Assembly: GCA_964464595.1 (NCBI GenBank)
Contig: CAYXGW010000004.1
Coordinates: forward strand, 1-64,000
Reading direction: 5' to 3'
Length of the DNA: 64,000 nt
DNA from: JADFJB01 sp964464595
GTDB lineage: Bacteria; Zhuqueibacterota; JdFR-76; DREG01
Positions 36,847 through 46,526 of the stretch are shown here, one piece after another. Position numbers and translations under genes: made by a program. Under the pieces are notes generated by a model. It did no database searches and had not been told where the DNA came from. It saw only the letters and a list, made by a program, of their open reading frames with translations. Each line of letters starts with the position of its first letter. Position 1 is the first letter of the stretch.

Positions 36847-38205
36847 TCAATATTGATGCGCACCATGGGAACCAATAGCAAAGACGCCTCTCAACTGGAT
36901 GTCAAAAAAATCATCACCCAAATTTCCAGTATTGTATCGACCTTGAATTTCAAATTTTTGGAATTCAGTTGCAAAAAATTGCAAAATTCCCGAGTGTGCC
37001 GTTTGGTGTTTATTATTTTTTCCAGGAAATTCCGAGTAGTCAAACAAATAGCCAAGATACCATCGCTTGGCAACCTGGTAACGCAAATGGGAAAAGAGAC
37101 CAAAACTTTCAATTGTATTTTCTAACTCATCACGACGACTTATCAGTGCTTCGGTTTGCCATTCAAATGATTTGAGTTTATTGTACTGTAATGGCTTCCA
37201 TTTGAGAGTAATATCAGTAGAAATTATACTGGTCCGGGTCCCTGTTTCGTTATGAGGTCCAGATAGTCCACCCAAACCAATCTCAAGGGATGTGTTGTCG
37301 GATAAATCAAAAAAACTCTTTAAGTGAGCCAGATATAGAAAATTATCGGTTTCAGCCTTCGTAAAAGATGCATTTTCAGCAGGTCCGTTTAAGATACTTA
37401 GTGTTAACTCCTGGAAAAATTTTGTGTTTGGTAGCAACCAGTTCAAGGAGGCGCCTTCATCAACCATTCCCTCTCCACCGAAAAAATTCTGATACATGAG
37501 GGGCAATCCGATGAAATTATAGGAATGTGGATGCGTTTCGTTAATCTTGCCAAACTTAGGCCGGAATTTCCCTAGTTTTAGTTGCATCGAATAGGGTAGT
37601 GTCAACAATGTTAAATATGCTTCTTCTACCTCGGCTGTTAGACCACCTTCTGCTTCCCCATTGGTCTTTGCTCCATTTTCTTCTTTTACATGTCCGCTGT
37701 CACTCTCATCATCCCGGCCAAATCCTATGTAAAAATCACCCCGTGCAAATGGATCCACCGCTGCCAAAAACGAAAATTCAGCTTCATCCAAACCCAGATT
37801 AACATTTCTTTCAACTTCATCATTGTTGGTAGCATTTCCGAAAAAACTACCAACTACACTTACATTTGGATTCATACCCTGGAAAACCTGTTGCCTGGCT
37901 TTAATCGTTTTCTCGGAAATTTGTGTCTGCTGCTTTTCTTTTTCCATTGTTATGGGATCCAGCTCAGCTTCGAGTTCTTTTAGTAATGCTTCATCCTCAT
38001 CATATGTAGAATCACTCATAGTGATTTGAGCCAATTGTACCTGGAGGGTTTTTATCTTTTCACTTAGCAGTTGGATTTCTTTTTCGAGCCGGTCAATCTT
38101 ATCCGATTGTTTTTCTTGGCCAAATCCGGACGCAGCTAAAAAAACACATAAAATAACTAAAATACCAAATGATTTTTGAATTATTTCCACAAACATTTTA
38201 ATCAT
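36847..38205 (-). CDS. Porin-like outer-membrane protein with N-terminal coiled coil
   Basis: 452 residues from ATG 38205 (AAGGA upstream); ATG 38196 is also possible. Signal peptide ends near AASGFGQ. Residues about 25-85 are a heptad-rich coiled coil (KIDRLEKEIQLLSEKIKTLQVQL), then alternating beta strands with aromatic ends, as in trimeric-porin-type barrels. A DDESDSGHVKEEN loop is acidic and could bind cations. It precedes znuA by 47 bases, suggesting metal passage through the outer membrane (inference). Confidence 0.75.
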   Translation of the reverse strand: MIKMFVEIIQKSFGILVILCVFLAASGFGQEKQSDKIDRLEKEIQLLSEKIKTLQVQLAQITMSDSTYDEDEALLKELEAELDPITMEKEKQQTQISEKTIKARQQVFQGMNPNVSVVGSFFGNATNNDEVERNVNLGLDEAEFSFLAAVDPFARGDFYIGFGRDDESDSGHVKEENGAKTNGEAEGGLTAEVEEAYLTLLTLPYSMQLKLGKFRPKFGKINETHPHSYNFIGLPLMYQNFFGGEGMVDEGASLNWLLPNTKFFQELTLSILNGPAENASFTKAETDNFLYLAHLKSFFDLSDNTSLEIGLGGLSGPHNETGTRTSIISTDITLKWKPLQYNKLKSFEWQTEALISRRDELENTIESFGLFSHLRYQVAKRWYLGYLFDYSEFPGKNNKHQTAHSGILQFFATEFQKFEIQGRYNTGNLGDDFFDIQLRGVFAIGSHGAHQY

Positions 38206-38322
38206 TTTTATAAATCCTTCACCGTACAAATCAACCTGGTTGTTGAACTATCCTATCCCATTGAATTTAGGAAAAATGTTAGCTATTCCTAAATCCAAAT
38301 CGTAAAAATGTAGATTAATGAA

Positions 38323-38616
38323 TTAAGATTGGGGAGGAGCTCTATTTAAAAATAGAGAATAATTTTGATTCGACGGAAATCTTGTGCGACTATCTGTAAA
38401 AAGTAGCCAATTGGATGATTGATATACAATTGCAGCTAAAAGTAATAAACAAAGCGATGAGATCAGGCTCATTTCAAGAACATAAGCCGTACAATTTAAG
38501 GGTTCATCCAATGCAGGTGTATGGTTATGTAAGAAGGGTATGAATGCAAATAATGCAATAAAAATTAATGCAGCGATTATGAGGAATATTTTTTGCAAGA
38601 AATTCATTTTAATCAT
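38323..38616 (-). CDS. Small membrane protein with HNH motif, head of metal operon
   Basis: 97 residues. Two hydrophobic segments (about 8-27 and 42-65) flank an exported loop FLHNHTPALDEPLNC, with His and Cys suited to metal binding. It resembles small accessory proteins of metal operons, but no family is certain. It lies 118 bases before the porin-like gene. The divergent 38617-38903 interval should hold promoters for this operon and yggS; I could not identify a clear Zur/Fur box. Confidence 0.55.
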   Translation of the reverse strand: MIKMNFLQKIFLIIAALIFIALFAFIPFLHNHTPALDEPLNCTAYVLEMSLISSLCLLLLAAIVYQSSNWLLFTDSRTRFPSNQNYSLFLNRAPPQS

Positions 38617-38903
38617 CTCTTTAGGTTCAAAAAATATATGCTTATTCGTAAAAATAGTTCCCGATTATTACAAAATATGCAGTTACAATGATAAAACAGG
38701 AAATCAATAAAATCAATTATAAAAGCTGAAATCAGATTATTAAAGTCAGAAAATCATTTCAAATCAGTCACAATTTTGTTCTAATTTAAGTTAATAAACA
38801 CTAACCAATTTTCGAAACAATGTTACTATGAAATTTATGATCTCCTAGTGCATAAAAATTAATTGCTTTTTGAATTAGCAATGGATAAATTTATTTCAAT
38901 TTT

Positions 38904-39602
38904 ATGTCAGAAATCGTAAAAAACTGGAAACGAATCCAAGAACGAATTGCCGAAGCAGCTAAAAATTCAGGTAGAAATTTTAATGAGATAAAAATTGTTG
39001 CCGTTTCCAAAACGTTTCCTGCTGAGATCATTGAAGAAGCTGTCGAAGCAGGGATAGCAATAATTGGTGAAAATCGTATTCAGGAAGCCTGGCAAAAATA
39101 CCAACGTTTGGGAAACATAGCATCCTGGCATTTAATCGGTCACTTACAAACCAATAAAGTTAAACGGGCAATTCAGATATTTGATGTTATCCATTCAGTG
39201 GACAGTTTACATCTTGCAGAAGAAATTAATCGCAGATGTGAACAGAGAAATAAGGATGTGGAAATTCTTCTAGAAGTAAAAACATCAGATGAACCTACTA
39301 AATTTGGCATAAATCCGAGCCAGGCATTAGAACTTGTACAGAAAGTTATAGCTTTACCGCACCTTTGTTTAACCGGACTAATGACGATCGGGAAATTTAC
39401 TTCTAATGAAAAAGAAGGACGTGAGTGCTTCAAAATGTTGCGGCAGGTCAAAGATCAAATTAACTCAAACATCAATTTACCCAAACCAATTCACCACTTA
39501 TCAATGGGTATGAGCCATGATTTTGAATGGGCAATAGATGAAGGCGCCACCATGGTTCGAATTGGGACTGCAATTTTTGGGAAACGACAACTTAAAAATT
39601 AG
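38904..39602 (+). CDS. PLP homeostasis protein (YggS family)
   Basis: 232 residues. VAVSKTFPAEIIEEA carries the PLP-binding Lys, followed by GENRIQEAWQKY, WHLIGHLQTNK, and C-terminal SMGMSHDFEWAIDEGATMVRIGTAIFG, all canonical. It binds pyridoxal phosphate and keeps amino-acid and B6 pools balanced. It is followed by divIVA, an arrangement common in many bacteria. No clear ribosome site. Confidence 0.93.
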   Translation: MSEIVKNWKRIQERIAEAAKNSGRNFNEIKIVAVSKTFPAEIIEEAVEAGIAIIGENRIQEAWQKYQRLGNIASWHLIGHLQTNKVKRAIQIFDVIHSVDSLHLAEEINRRCEQRNKDVEILLEVKTSDEPTKFGINPSQALELVQKVIALPHLCLTGLMTIGKFTSNEKEGRECFKMLRQVKDQINSNINLPKPIHHLSMGMSHDFEWAIDEGATMVRIGTAIFGKRQLKN

Positions 39603-39626
39603 CCTTCTGATAATGTAGAGGATCAT

Positions 39627-40274
39627 TTGAAATTAACGCCACTTGACATAAAAAAGCAGGAATTCAAGCGTATCATAAGGGGCTTTGATCCTTTGGAAGT
39701 AGAAACTTTCTTGGAGATGGTAGCTAATGAATATGAAGCTCTTCTCAATGAAAAGGATCAATTGAAGTCCGAGGCCCTAATATTGCGGACGCAAGTAAAG
39801 GATTACCAACAGGTTGAACAAACCCTAAAAGAAACTCTGATGAATGCGCAGGAATCTATCAGTCGGGCTCGTGTAAATACGGAAAAAGAAGCTGGGTTAA
39901 TTATCCATGAAGCCGAATTACGAGCGGAAAAAATCCTGGATCAGGCACGTAATGAGGTTGAAAAAATAAAGAACGATATTACACTGCTTCGGGTTCAAAA
40001 GGAATCGTTTATCAACCGGCTAAGGCACCTACTGGAATCCCAAATCGAATTGATCAAAGTATTACAAATTGATGATTTCGAACCCAAGGATGAAATAAAG
40101 CGGTCGAAAAGGAAGAAAGAAACTCCTTTACCTGTCGTTCAGGAAGAATTACCGCTCACTTCGGGCACACAACTTCATGAACCAGAGCCAGTTCCGGCAG
40201 AACAATCTTCTGTTAAATCCCCAGTGGATACCCCTTCTACCGAATCACATGACGATGACCAAATGGTATTTTGA
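39627..40274 (+). CDS. divIVA: DivIVA-domain protein
   Basis: 215 residues from a TTG start with AGAGGAT upstream. The N-terminal LTPLDIKKQEFKRIIRGFDPLEVETFLEMVANEYEAL is the DivIVA membrane-curvature domain, followed by a long coiled coil to about residue 140 and a Pro/Glu/Ser-rich tail. DivIVA marks poles and septa. The tail is longer and more disordered than usual. Confidence 0.9.
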   Translation: MKLTPLDIKKQEFKRIIRGFDPLEVETFLEMVANEYEALLNEKDQLKSEALILRTQVKDYQQVEQTLKETLMNAQESISRARVNTEKEAGLIIHEAELRAEKILDQARNEVEKIKNDITLLRVQKESFINRLRHLLESQIELIKVLQIDDFEPKDEIKRSKRKKETPLPVVQEELPLTSGTQLHEPEPVPAEQSSVKSPVDTPSTESHDDDQMVF

Positions 40275-40300
40275 ATTTAATTAATAGGGAGCAGCGGTAT

Positions 40301-40984
40301 ATGAGTAGAACGAATACTTTTAAACACTTCATATTGATTATTTTTTTAATTATTCTCCAGAGTTGTGCCAACCGTACTATTGTAGTCAACTACTCGCAAT
40401 TACAAGTACCATCAGAAATTAAACTTAAACTTGAAAATGGCGACCTGATTGAAGGAATCGCCATTAAAAAATCCAGTGAGAGTATAATATTGCAGAAAGC
40501 GATATCCGAAGAAATCGAAATAAAACGAAATTCAATTGCGGAAATAAAAAAGTTCGACCTGGTTCTTGATGTACAAGGTAACCTGGTTTCTCAGAAAGAG
40601 ATTTTGGGTGTGAAAAACAATAAATCTGCTACGATCTATACTCTTTTAGGCGGCGCCCTTAGCTTTGGCGGTAGCTTGCTTATCAGTTCTATGGCATCTA
40701 GAGGTTCTGACAGTGAATTCAACATCGCCAACCCGATTTCCATAAGTGGTGGAATTTTAGGAGCGATTTTGTTTAACCGGATTGGCAATAAACGTGATTA
40801 TGACGTGGCGATTGAGCAGGTGAAAGAAGGCCGTAAACATCTAGCTGAACATCAGCTGCAGGAAGGACAGGGCAGGTTAGATAAAATCCAACAACAAATC
40901 AAGATCGAAAAAACGGCAAAAGCCAAATTGGAAGAAGAACGAAAGGAATTAGAGACAGCTCTAAAGAAAAAGAAAAATAAATGA
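40301..40984 (+). CDS. Predicted lipoprotein with C-terminal coiled coil
   Basis: 227 residues from ATG 40301, supported by GGGAG and by a lipoprotein signal ending LQSC. Middle part has short beta strands (KLENGDLIEGIAIKKSSESIILQ) and a hydrophobic Gly-rich segment near 115-165; residues about 180-225 form a Lys/Glu-rich coiled coil. No family recognised. It overlaps the next gene by ATGA. Confidence 0.7.
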   Translation: MSRTNTFKHFILIIFLIILQSCANRTIVVNYSQLQVPSEIKLKLENGDLIEGIAIKKSSESIILQKAISEEIEIKRNSIAEIKKFDLVLDVQGNLVSQKEILGVKNNKSATIYTLLGGALSFGGSLLISSMASRGSDSEFNIANPISISGGILGAILFNRIGNKRDYDVAIEQVKEGRKHLAEHQLQEGQGRLDKIQQQIKIEKTAKAKLEEERKELETALKKKKNK

Positions 40985-41802
40985 TTGAGCTTCGAAATAA
41001 AATTGATGAAACTGTTTCTTTTTTAAGAAAGAAATCTAAAAGTAAGCCACCGATTGGTATTATTTTGGGAACCGGTCTCGGTCGGCTAGCGAAAGAAATT
41101 GAAAAAGAAATTGAAATTTCCTACCGTGATATTCCCCATTTTCCACTTTCTACAGTTGAATTTCATGAAGGCAATTTAATTTTTGGCCGCCTTGGCGGTA
41201 AAGAGGTATTTGCCATGCAAGGCCGCTTTCATTACTATGAAGGCTACACAATGAAGCAAATCACCTACCCGGTTCGTGTGATGAAAGCCCTTGGTGTAAA
41301 TACGCTGATGGTATCGAATGCTTGCGGCGGGCTTAATCCGCTTTATAAAGCAGGTGATATTATGGTCATTTGTGATCATATCAACCTATTGGGTGACAAT
41401 CCACTCATTGGAGAAAATGATGATGAACTTGGCCCTCGTTTCCCGGACATGTCCGAGCCTTACAGCCTCGAAAATATCGAACGAGTTGAACAAATTGCCC
41501 TGGAGGAAAAGATCAAACTACATAAAGGCGTTTATTTGGCTTTATCCGGTCCAAACCTGGAAACACGTTCCGAATATCGAATGCTGCGAAACCTTGGCGC
41601 CGATGTTGTGGGTATGTCCACTGTTCCGGAAGTGATTGTTGCGGTACATGCCGGGTTGAAGGTACTGGGAATGTCTGTCATTACCGATGAATGCTTCCCA
41701 GATGCGTTAAAAGCTGTGGATATTCAAGAGATATTAAAGCATGCTAACGAAGCTGAACCCAAAATGACGGTAATCATGAAACGTTTTGTGGAATCCTTTT
41801 GA
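40981..41802 (+). CDS. punA: Purine nucleoside phosphorylase I
   Basis: 273 residues. GIILGTGLGRLAKEIE phosphate loop, GRFHYYEGY, SNACGGLNPLYKAGDIM, and the purine-binding MSTVPEVIVAVHAGLKVLG match trimeric PNP. It splits inosine and guanosine with phosphate into base and ribose-1-phosphate. Coupled to the lipoprotein gene by a 4-base overlap. Confidence 0.95.
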   Translation: MIELRNKIDETVSFLRKKSKSKPPIGIILGTGLGRLAKEIEKEIEISYRDIPHFPLSTVEFHEGNLIFGRLGGKEVFAMQGRFHYYEGYTMKQITYPVRVMKALGVNTLMVSNACGGLNPLYKAGDIMVICDHINLLGDNPLIGENDDELGPRFPDMSEPYSLENIERVEQIALEEKIKLHKGVYLALSGPNLETRSEYRMLRNLGADVVGMSTVPEVIVAVHAGLKVLGMSVITDECFPDALKAVDIQEILKHANEAEPKMTVIMKRFVESF

Positions 41803-42045
41803 AATTGACTCTTGAATTTTAGTCACACATAGATGAGTAATATTTTATACCTTAACTCTAAACATATTTAACAAACCAGGGTATTCATTAAAACGGGTGA
41901 ATTATTTTTAAAATCCCATTAACACACGGTTAAGATGTTTTGTGAAACCAATCTAATCTCGCATCCTGAACAGGATTAAATTACAAATAAAACAGGGACT
42001 TTTCTGGGAAAGGACAAATTATAGTTTTTTGAATGAATTTTTTAG

Positions 42046-42324
42046 TTGTGTCTGAACGAAAATAGCCTTTCTGTCATTTTCCCATGTTGTTTACTGGCTC
42101 TATATAAAACAGTGGGACAAGTTACTTCTGTGTATACATGGCCAATAGGTAATCCTCATATTTACAGAGGGACAATTAGACCTGTAGGCAATGTTATATC
42201 TGGTACCGCATGTGAATATCGATCTACTCATTTTCATATGGGTATTCAAAAATTCTTAGATGGAGCACCTCCAGGTTATTATTTTTCTGCAGAAGTCTTA
42301 GAAATTAATTATTTGGGGGATTAA
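42046..42324 (+). CDS. Doubtful short frame with an M23-like STHFHMGI motif
   Basis: 92 codons from TTG 42046. The C-terminal part reads GTACEYRSTHFHMGIQKFLDG, which recalls the second-His motif of M23 endopeptidases (HxH in THLHFG), with preceding PHIYRG and VGNVISG. The N-terminal third looks random and no ribosome site is visible. It may be a fragment of a decayed gene. The surrounding stretch 41803-42612 shows nothing else I can name. Confidence 0.3.
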   Translation: MCLNENSLSVIFPCCLLALYKTVGQVTSVYTWPIGNPHIYRGTIRPVGNVISGTACEYRSTHFHMGIQKFLDGAPPGYYFSAEVLEINYLGD

Positions 42325-42612
42325 CTCGGTTGGGTGATTGTAACCGACTTAATATTTGAAGTTTATTGAGACGAAAATTTATGCAAGGCGGCGAATAGAA
42401 TTAGATTTATTTAACAAAGGAGTTATCTAATTATTTTGTCAGTAGATCGAGAATCTTTTATTTATTGCATGTAGAAACCGCTCCTTCTAAAAAGTCTGTG
42501 ACTTTTTCTGCGTTAGTTACGGCTTTATAATATAGAAGGGCTGAAAACACGGTGGTAGACAACTTATAAATTGCACATTTAGATAAAGAGATAATCTCAT
42601 TTTTGTTGAAGA

Positions 42613-43422
42613 GTGACTTTTATGCAGAATTGCTCTCAATTTAACGACGCTTCAAATTTAACTAGGAATAAGTTGTGTTTAGTGATAGGTAGTACAAAAT
42701 TTTCTCTTAAAATTGAATTTCTCCTCAAATCCCATTTTTCAATCATTTCCAAACCAAGCACAGATGCTGCTTTGCCTATTTTACAAACTCGCTCTGTTTG
42801 CTGTATTATTATTCAAATATTTGGAGAGTTTTATTTTACACAAGCCGAACTGCCACGATTAAAGGAACACTTTCCACTCATACCTGTCATAGCTATCACA
42901 ATTGATGACGATTTGGAAGCGGCATGGTTGTGTGGCAAAGTAGGTGTCGAATTGGTTGTCTCCATGAAGATACTTGATAAATTAGCAAATATCGTAAAGC
43001 ATTTGAGTGAAGAATGTTTTATTAAAGTAAGCCTGGAAGAATTTAGAATTAATTTAGATGAATGTTCAACATTGGTTAAAAAAGGGTTGAATTTAATGGG
43101 CGAAAAATATTTAGAATTGAGAAATGTGCAAGAGTTAGCTGATTTGTTGGGTGTTTCAGCTATTCACTTATCCAAAAAGTTCAAAGAATCTTGCGGAATT
43201 GGTCCTAAACGACTGCTCTCATATTGGAAGCTCCGGCATGCAGTTCATTTGATGAAGAATCCTGGGTTAAATTTAAAGCAAATAGCAAATTTGGTAGGAT
43301 ACACTAATGAACGCCGGTTTAATGAATGTTTTCATTCAATCTTAAAAATTTCACCAACGGAGTGTCGTCATCATATTAACATATATGGTGATTATAATTT
43401 TGATTATTTCGCACCCAAATAG
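42613..43422 (+). CDS. AraC-family regulator with receiver-like N-terminus
   Basis: 269 residues from GTG 42613 (ATG 42622 also possible). Residues about 165-260 are two helix-turn-helix motifs: LRNVQELADLLGVSAIHLSKKFKES and LNLKQIANLVGYTNERRFNECFHSILKISPTECR. The N-terminal 120 residues alternate strands and helices like a receiver domain, but I cannot identify a phospho-acceptor Asp with confidence. Its targets are unknown; the FN3 lipoprotein downstream is a candidate. Confidence 0.78.
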   Translation: MTFMQNCSQFNDASNLTRNKLCLVIGSTKFSLKIEFLLKSHFSIISKPSTDAALPILQTRSVCCIIIQIFGEFYFTQAELPRLKEHFPLIPVIAITIDDDLEAAWLCGKVGVELVVSMKILDKLANIVKHLSEECFIKVSLEEFRINLDECSTLVKKGLNLMGEKYLELRNVQELADLLGVSAIHLSKKFKESCGIGPKRLLSYWKLRHAVHLMKNPGLNLKQIANLVGYTNERRFNECFHSILKISPTECRHHINIYGDYNFDYFAPK

Positions 43423-43980
43423 TAGTTATTACAAATAAATCTTTTGACTGCAATAATAACAAAATTCTAATTAAATTCTTTTGAACCACCCTCCTGACAA
43501 AAAAACGGAATCAATACTAAATAATCGCTATTGACTATAATAAGTATAAGTATTTTTTTATTACATACGGGAAACGGGAGACACTTACTGCCCGAATCAG
43601 CGATAGTATGAAAATCCATCAGGCGATCCTACGAATCACCAACTCAACCCTAATTGATGGTTTGATTATTATTGTGTTTCATGTTCATCGCAACAATTAC
43701 TCTTTGTGCACTGCCTTGTATAGCTTTATGCTTTTTTCTCGGACATAGATATTCAAAGATCAGCAGAGCGAAGTGATGAAAAACCATGCCCTGGTTGAAT
43801 TTACTAATATTTCAAAGAAATGGAACATGAATTTTGAATATTGGTTTGGCTGAAGTTGCTTAATATCATTGTTTATTTGAAAAAGAAGCCCACCGGCAAA
43901 ACGTGCTTGTCCATGGCGTTCATGCAAGTAATCCTTGGGACTTCAGAATGAAGTAAACCTCAAAATTAGGAAGATGAACT
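43423..43980. other. Long non-coding or decayed stretch
   Basis: 558 bases without a convincing reading frame. Base composition becomes more mixed after 43560, hinting at decayed coding DNA, but I cannot recognise a family. It should include the promoter of the FN3 lipoprotein gene; no clear box seen. Confidence 0.4.
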
Positions 43981-45294
43981 ATGAAACGGACAATTTTTTT
44001 GACGATGATTTTTTTTGTTTTTTTTGCATCTTGTAGCACGAATAAAGATCAGTTAGTCGGACCCGAAGAACAGGAATCAATGAAGATCGAGCCTGCAACC
44101 CTGACCCCGGAAACAATTGCCATTTTGGCCGATGCCAGGAAGCAGGTTCCAATTGACGTAAGCCGCGGAATCGGGGTCGGAGTTTTGGATCGGGAAAGAA
44201 AAAGCACCGAATGTCTGGTTGCCTATCATAATGAAGCGGTTTTTGACGTCTACCGGTTCGCGCTTAAGTCGGAAATATGGACCCTGGGCGAACTGACGGA
44301 GCATTATGATCTGGGGGCACAGGGGACTTCCTTAGGGAAAACTTTCGCATATGTGAGCAAAATCGCGGAGCTATTCGATGAGGGACCACTTCGTGACACC
44401 TGGTACGTTCCGGGAAATCAAACTACAACCGGCACATGGACCTACGAAGAAGAATATGTAACGGACAAACCTGATTTTTGTAAGTTTTATGAAGGTACTG
44501 ATGTTAACAACGGTAAGGAATGGGATATTTCCTTTACAAAATGGGATTGGTGGATTTATGGTCCAGATCCAGACGAAACACAATCATCCACAAGCCTTAA
44601 TGTGAACTGTGATATATATTACAACGGTTCGTGGTATCCTGCGGATAAAGTTAAGGCGACCTACGTACTGACTGTAACTAATGTTACAGGCCCTTCAGAT
44701 CCAACACTAAGTTCCCCAAGTGACAATGCGGCGACTAATAGCGGGCTTACTTTCAGCTGGAATGCATCAACCGGTACGCAACCAATTACCTATCAAATTC
44801 AGGTTGACGACAACTCAAATTTCAGCAGTCCGTATGCCGATCACAGCAACATTTCCGCTACCTCTAAGTTTATAAGCGGTTTGTCGCTTGGCACAACATA
44901 CTATTGGCGTGTAAGAGCTTCAAATATCGTGGAAACCAGTGATTGGTCATCGTCGCGAAGTATTAGAGTCAAGCCTGGGACTCCTTCGGTAACCTATTCG
45001 GTACAAGGCGGAAATCCGAAAATGACCTGGAGTTCGGTATCCGGGGCATCGACCTATGAGATCCATCGCAAAGTAGAAGGAACAAGTTGGGAGAATTGGG
45101 CCACTACAAGTTCAACTTCATACACGGATAGTATTACAGATGTATTGAAGTTTTGGGGCACCCAATATACCGAGTTTAACCCCCCCAGCGGAGACTGGGT
45201 AGCCTATAAGGTTCGAGCCAAGAGCTCGACGGGTGCCTTAGGCAGTTTCTCAGGCTGGGGATATTTTGAACCGGATGGTGAAATATTTGAATGA
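43981..45294 (+). CDS. Surface lipoprotein with fibronectin type III domains
   Basis: 437 residues; lipoprotein signal MKRTIFLTMIFFVFFASC with C18 as lipid site. Residues about 40-230 form a unique domain with many Trp/Tyr residues. Residues about 240-330 are an FN3 domain (LTFSWNASTG, TYYWRVRASN), and a second FN3-like unit follows (KMTWSSVSGASTYEIHRK). Likely surface-exposed binding protein. Followed by a strong terminator at 45378. Confidence 0.82.
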   Translation: MKRTIFLTMIFFVFFASCSTNKDQLVGPEEQESMKIEPATLTPETIAILADARKQVPIDVSRGIGVGVLDRERKSTECLVAYHNEAVFDVYRFALKSEIWTLGELTEHYDLGAQGTSLGKTFAYVSKIAELFDEGPLRDTWYVPGNQTTTGTWTYEEEYVTDKPDFCKFYEGTDVNNGKEWDISFTKWDWWIYGPDPDETQSSTSLNVNCDIYYNGSWYPADKVKATYVLTVTNVTGPSDPTLSSPSDNAATNSGLTFSWNASTGTQPITYQIQVDDNSNFSSPYADHSNISATSKFISGLSLGTTYYWRVRASNIVETSDWSSSRSIRVKPGTPSVTYSVQGGNPKMTWSSVSGASTYEIHRKVEGTSWENWATTSSTSYTDSITDVLKFWGTQYTEFNPPSGDWVAYKVRAKSSTGALGSFSGWGYFEPDGEIFE

Positions 45295-45377
45295 GCCGCT
45301 GTGAGTTCCGCATTCTCATCGAGACTAGCCGGGCATGGATACAATGTGAGACTTGATTAAGGAATTCCGAAGACTGC

Positions 45378-45414
45378 AGGCCCTGCTTATCATATTTTGG
45401 CAGGGCCTTTTTTT
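45378..45414 (+). terminator. Rho-independent terminator of the FN3 lipoprotein gene
   Basis: Perfect 9-base stem AGGCCCTGC / GCAGGGCCT with a 13-base loop, followed by seven T residues. It lies 84 bases after the lipoprotein stop codon and is the clearest intrinsic terminator in the window. Confidence 0.92.
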
Positions 45415-45613
45415 AATCAGACTCCTGATTTTCAAGAAAGAACTTTGATCTTCGAGATTCCTTCCTATTTGGAATAGTGATGTAAATCATTTTTTTTCAA
45501 TTCTAAAATAGTATGGCCATGCATTAAGTGTGGATTAACTTCAATTCTTTACCCAAGCACGGCCAGTGCTTTCATTTAGTCAAGTAAGAATTTAACAGAC
45601 TACATTTGGATTC

Positions 45614-46330
45614 TCAATTCATAGGTAAGGACAATGTAATTCCTTTACCCAACAATAGTCCATCCAGATGGCCGGCAATATTACCTGTTTGGTTTTTAAC
45701 GTGTAAATGCATATTAGTGGTATGATGAGTAAAAACACCTTGGTGCTTGTCTGAATAAAATCCAAGTATTTCGACTGTTTCATCAGCAATTGTTCCATGT
45801 AATCCAGATGCTTTGTGCTTTGCGTGTGTGTGCTCCGTATCTCCTTCCGGCCAATCGATAATATGCCACTGTACTGATTTTACTTTACCTCGAATGAGAA
45901 AAGGATAAGGTTGATCTTGAGGAATTGAGTATTTCACCGAAGTTTTCGATATAAAATTCTCAAGATCCTTTAAGGATACAACTCTATCAGGAATATCGAT
46001 TTGTTGCCAATTCTCTTGTTCCGTATACACCAGCAATGCAGCTTGATGGTTGTAAGATTGATCGAGTTTAACCATGCCGTTTTTAACAGAAGTGATAAAA
46101 GGCACTCCTGCAATAATGAGGATTTCTCCTTTTAAATTTGCCAACGCACCCAAGCCATATAAATATTTATTATTCTCCAGAGACTTCAGATCGATTTTGG
46201 CACTTATATCTTCATCAAACATCATTTTTCTTAATTCCCCAGCTACATGAACTCCTTTCTTAGATTGAGGCTGACAATTTACCGATAAAAACAGCATTAA
46301 AATTATGCCTAACAGGTTTTTGATATTCAT
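45614..46330 (-). CDS. Acetolactate-decarboxylase-like lipoprotein
   Basis: 238 residues from ATG 46330, supported by AAAGGA and a lipoprotein signal ending SVNC. The body is a full BudA-type fold: LYGLGALANLKGEILI, PYPFLIRGKVKSVQWHIID, LHGTIADETVEILGFYSDKHQGVFTHH, then MHLHV and GHLDGLLLG supplying His ligands for zinc. Acetolactate decarboxylase makes acetoin in the cytoplasm; here it is exported and lipid-anchored, so a different substrate is possible. It may also be a non-enzymatic relative. Confidence 0.82.
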   Translation of the reverse strand: MNIKNLLGIILMLFLSVNCQPQSKKGVHVAGELRKMMFDEDISAKIDLKSLENNKYLYGLGALANLKGEILIIAGVPFITSVKNGMVKLDQSYNHQAALLVYTEQENWQQIDIPDRVVSLKDLENFISKTSVKYSIPQDQPYPFLIRGKVKSVQWHIIDWPEGDTEHTHAKHKASGLHGTIADETVEILGFYSDKHQGVFTHHTTNMHLHVKNQTGNIAGHLDGLLLGKGITLSLPMN

Positions 46331-46526
46331 TATATTTCCTTTCAAAATAACTTAGGGTCTTATCATTCCAAATGTCATTTATTTGGCTAATCATGATCAT
46401 CAAGCGTAGAATTTTAAAACTGAATTGACCTGGATCATCAAAACATTCAGAACAGAAAAATAATTGACATCGGTATTAAAACTAAGAATCAACTCAGAAC
46501 GATAAATCTAAGTCGAACTTGAGTGA

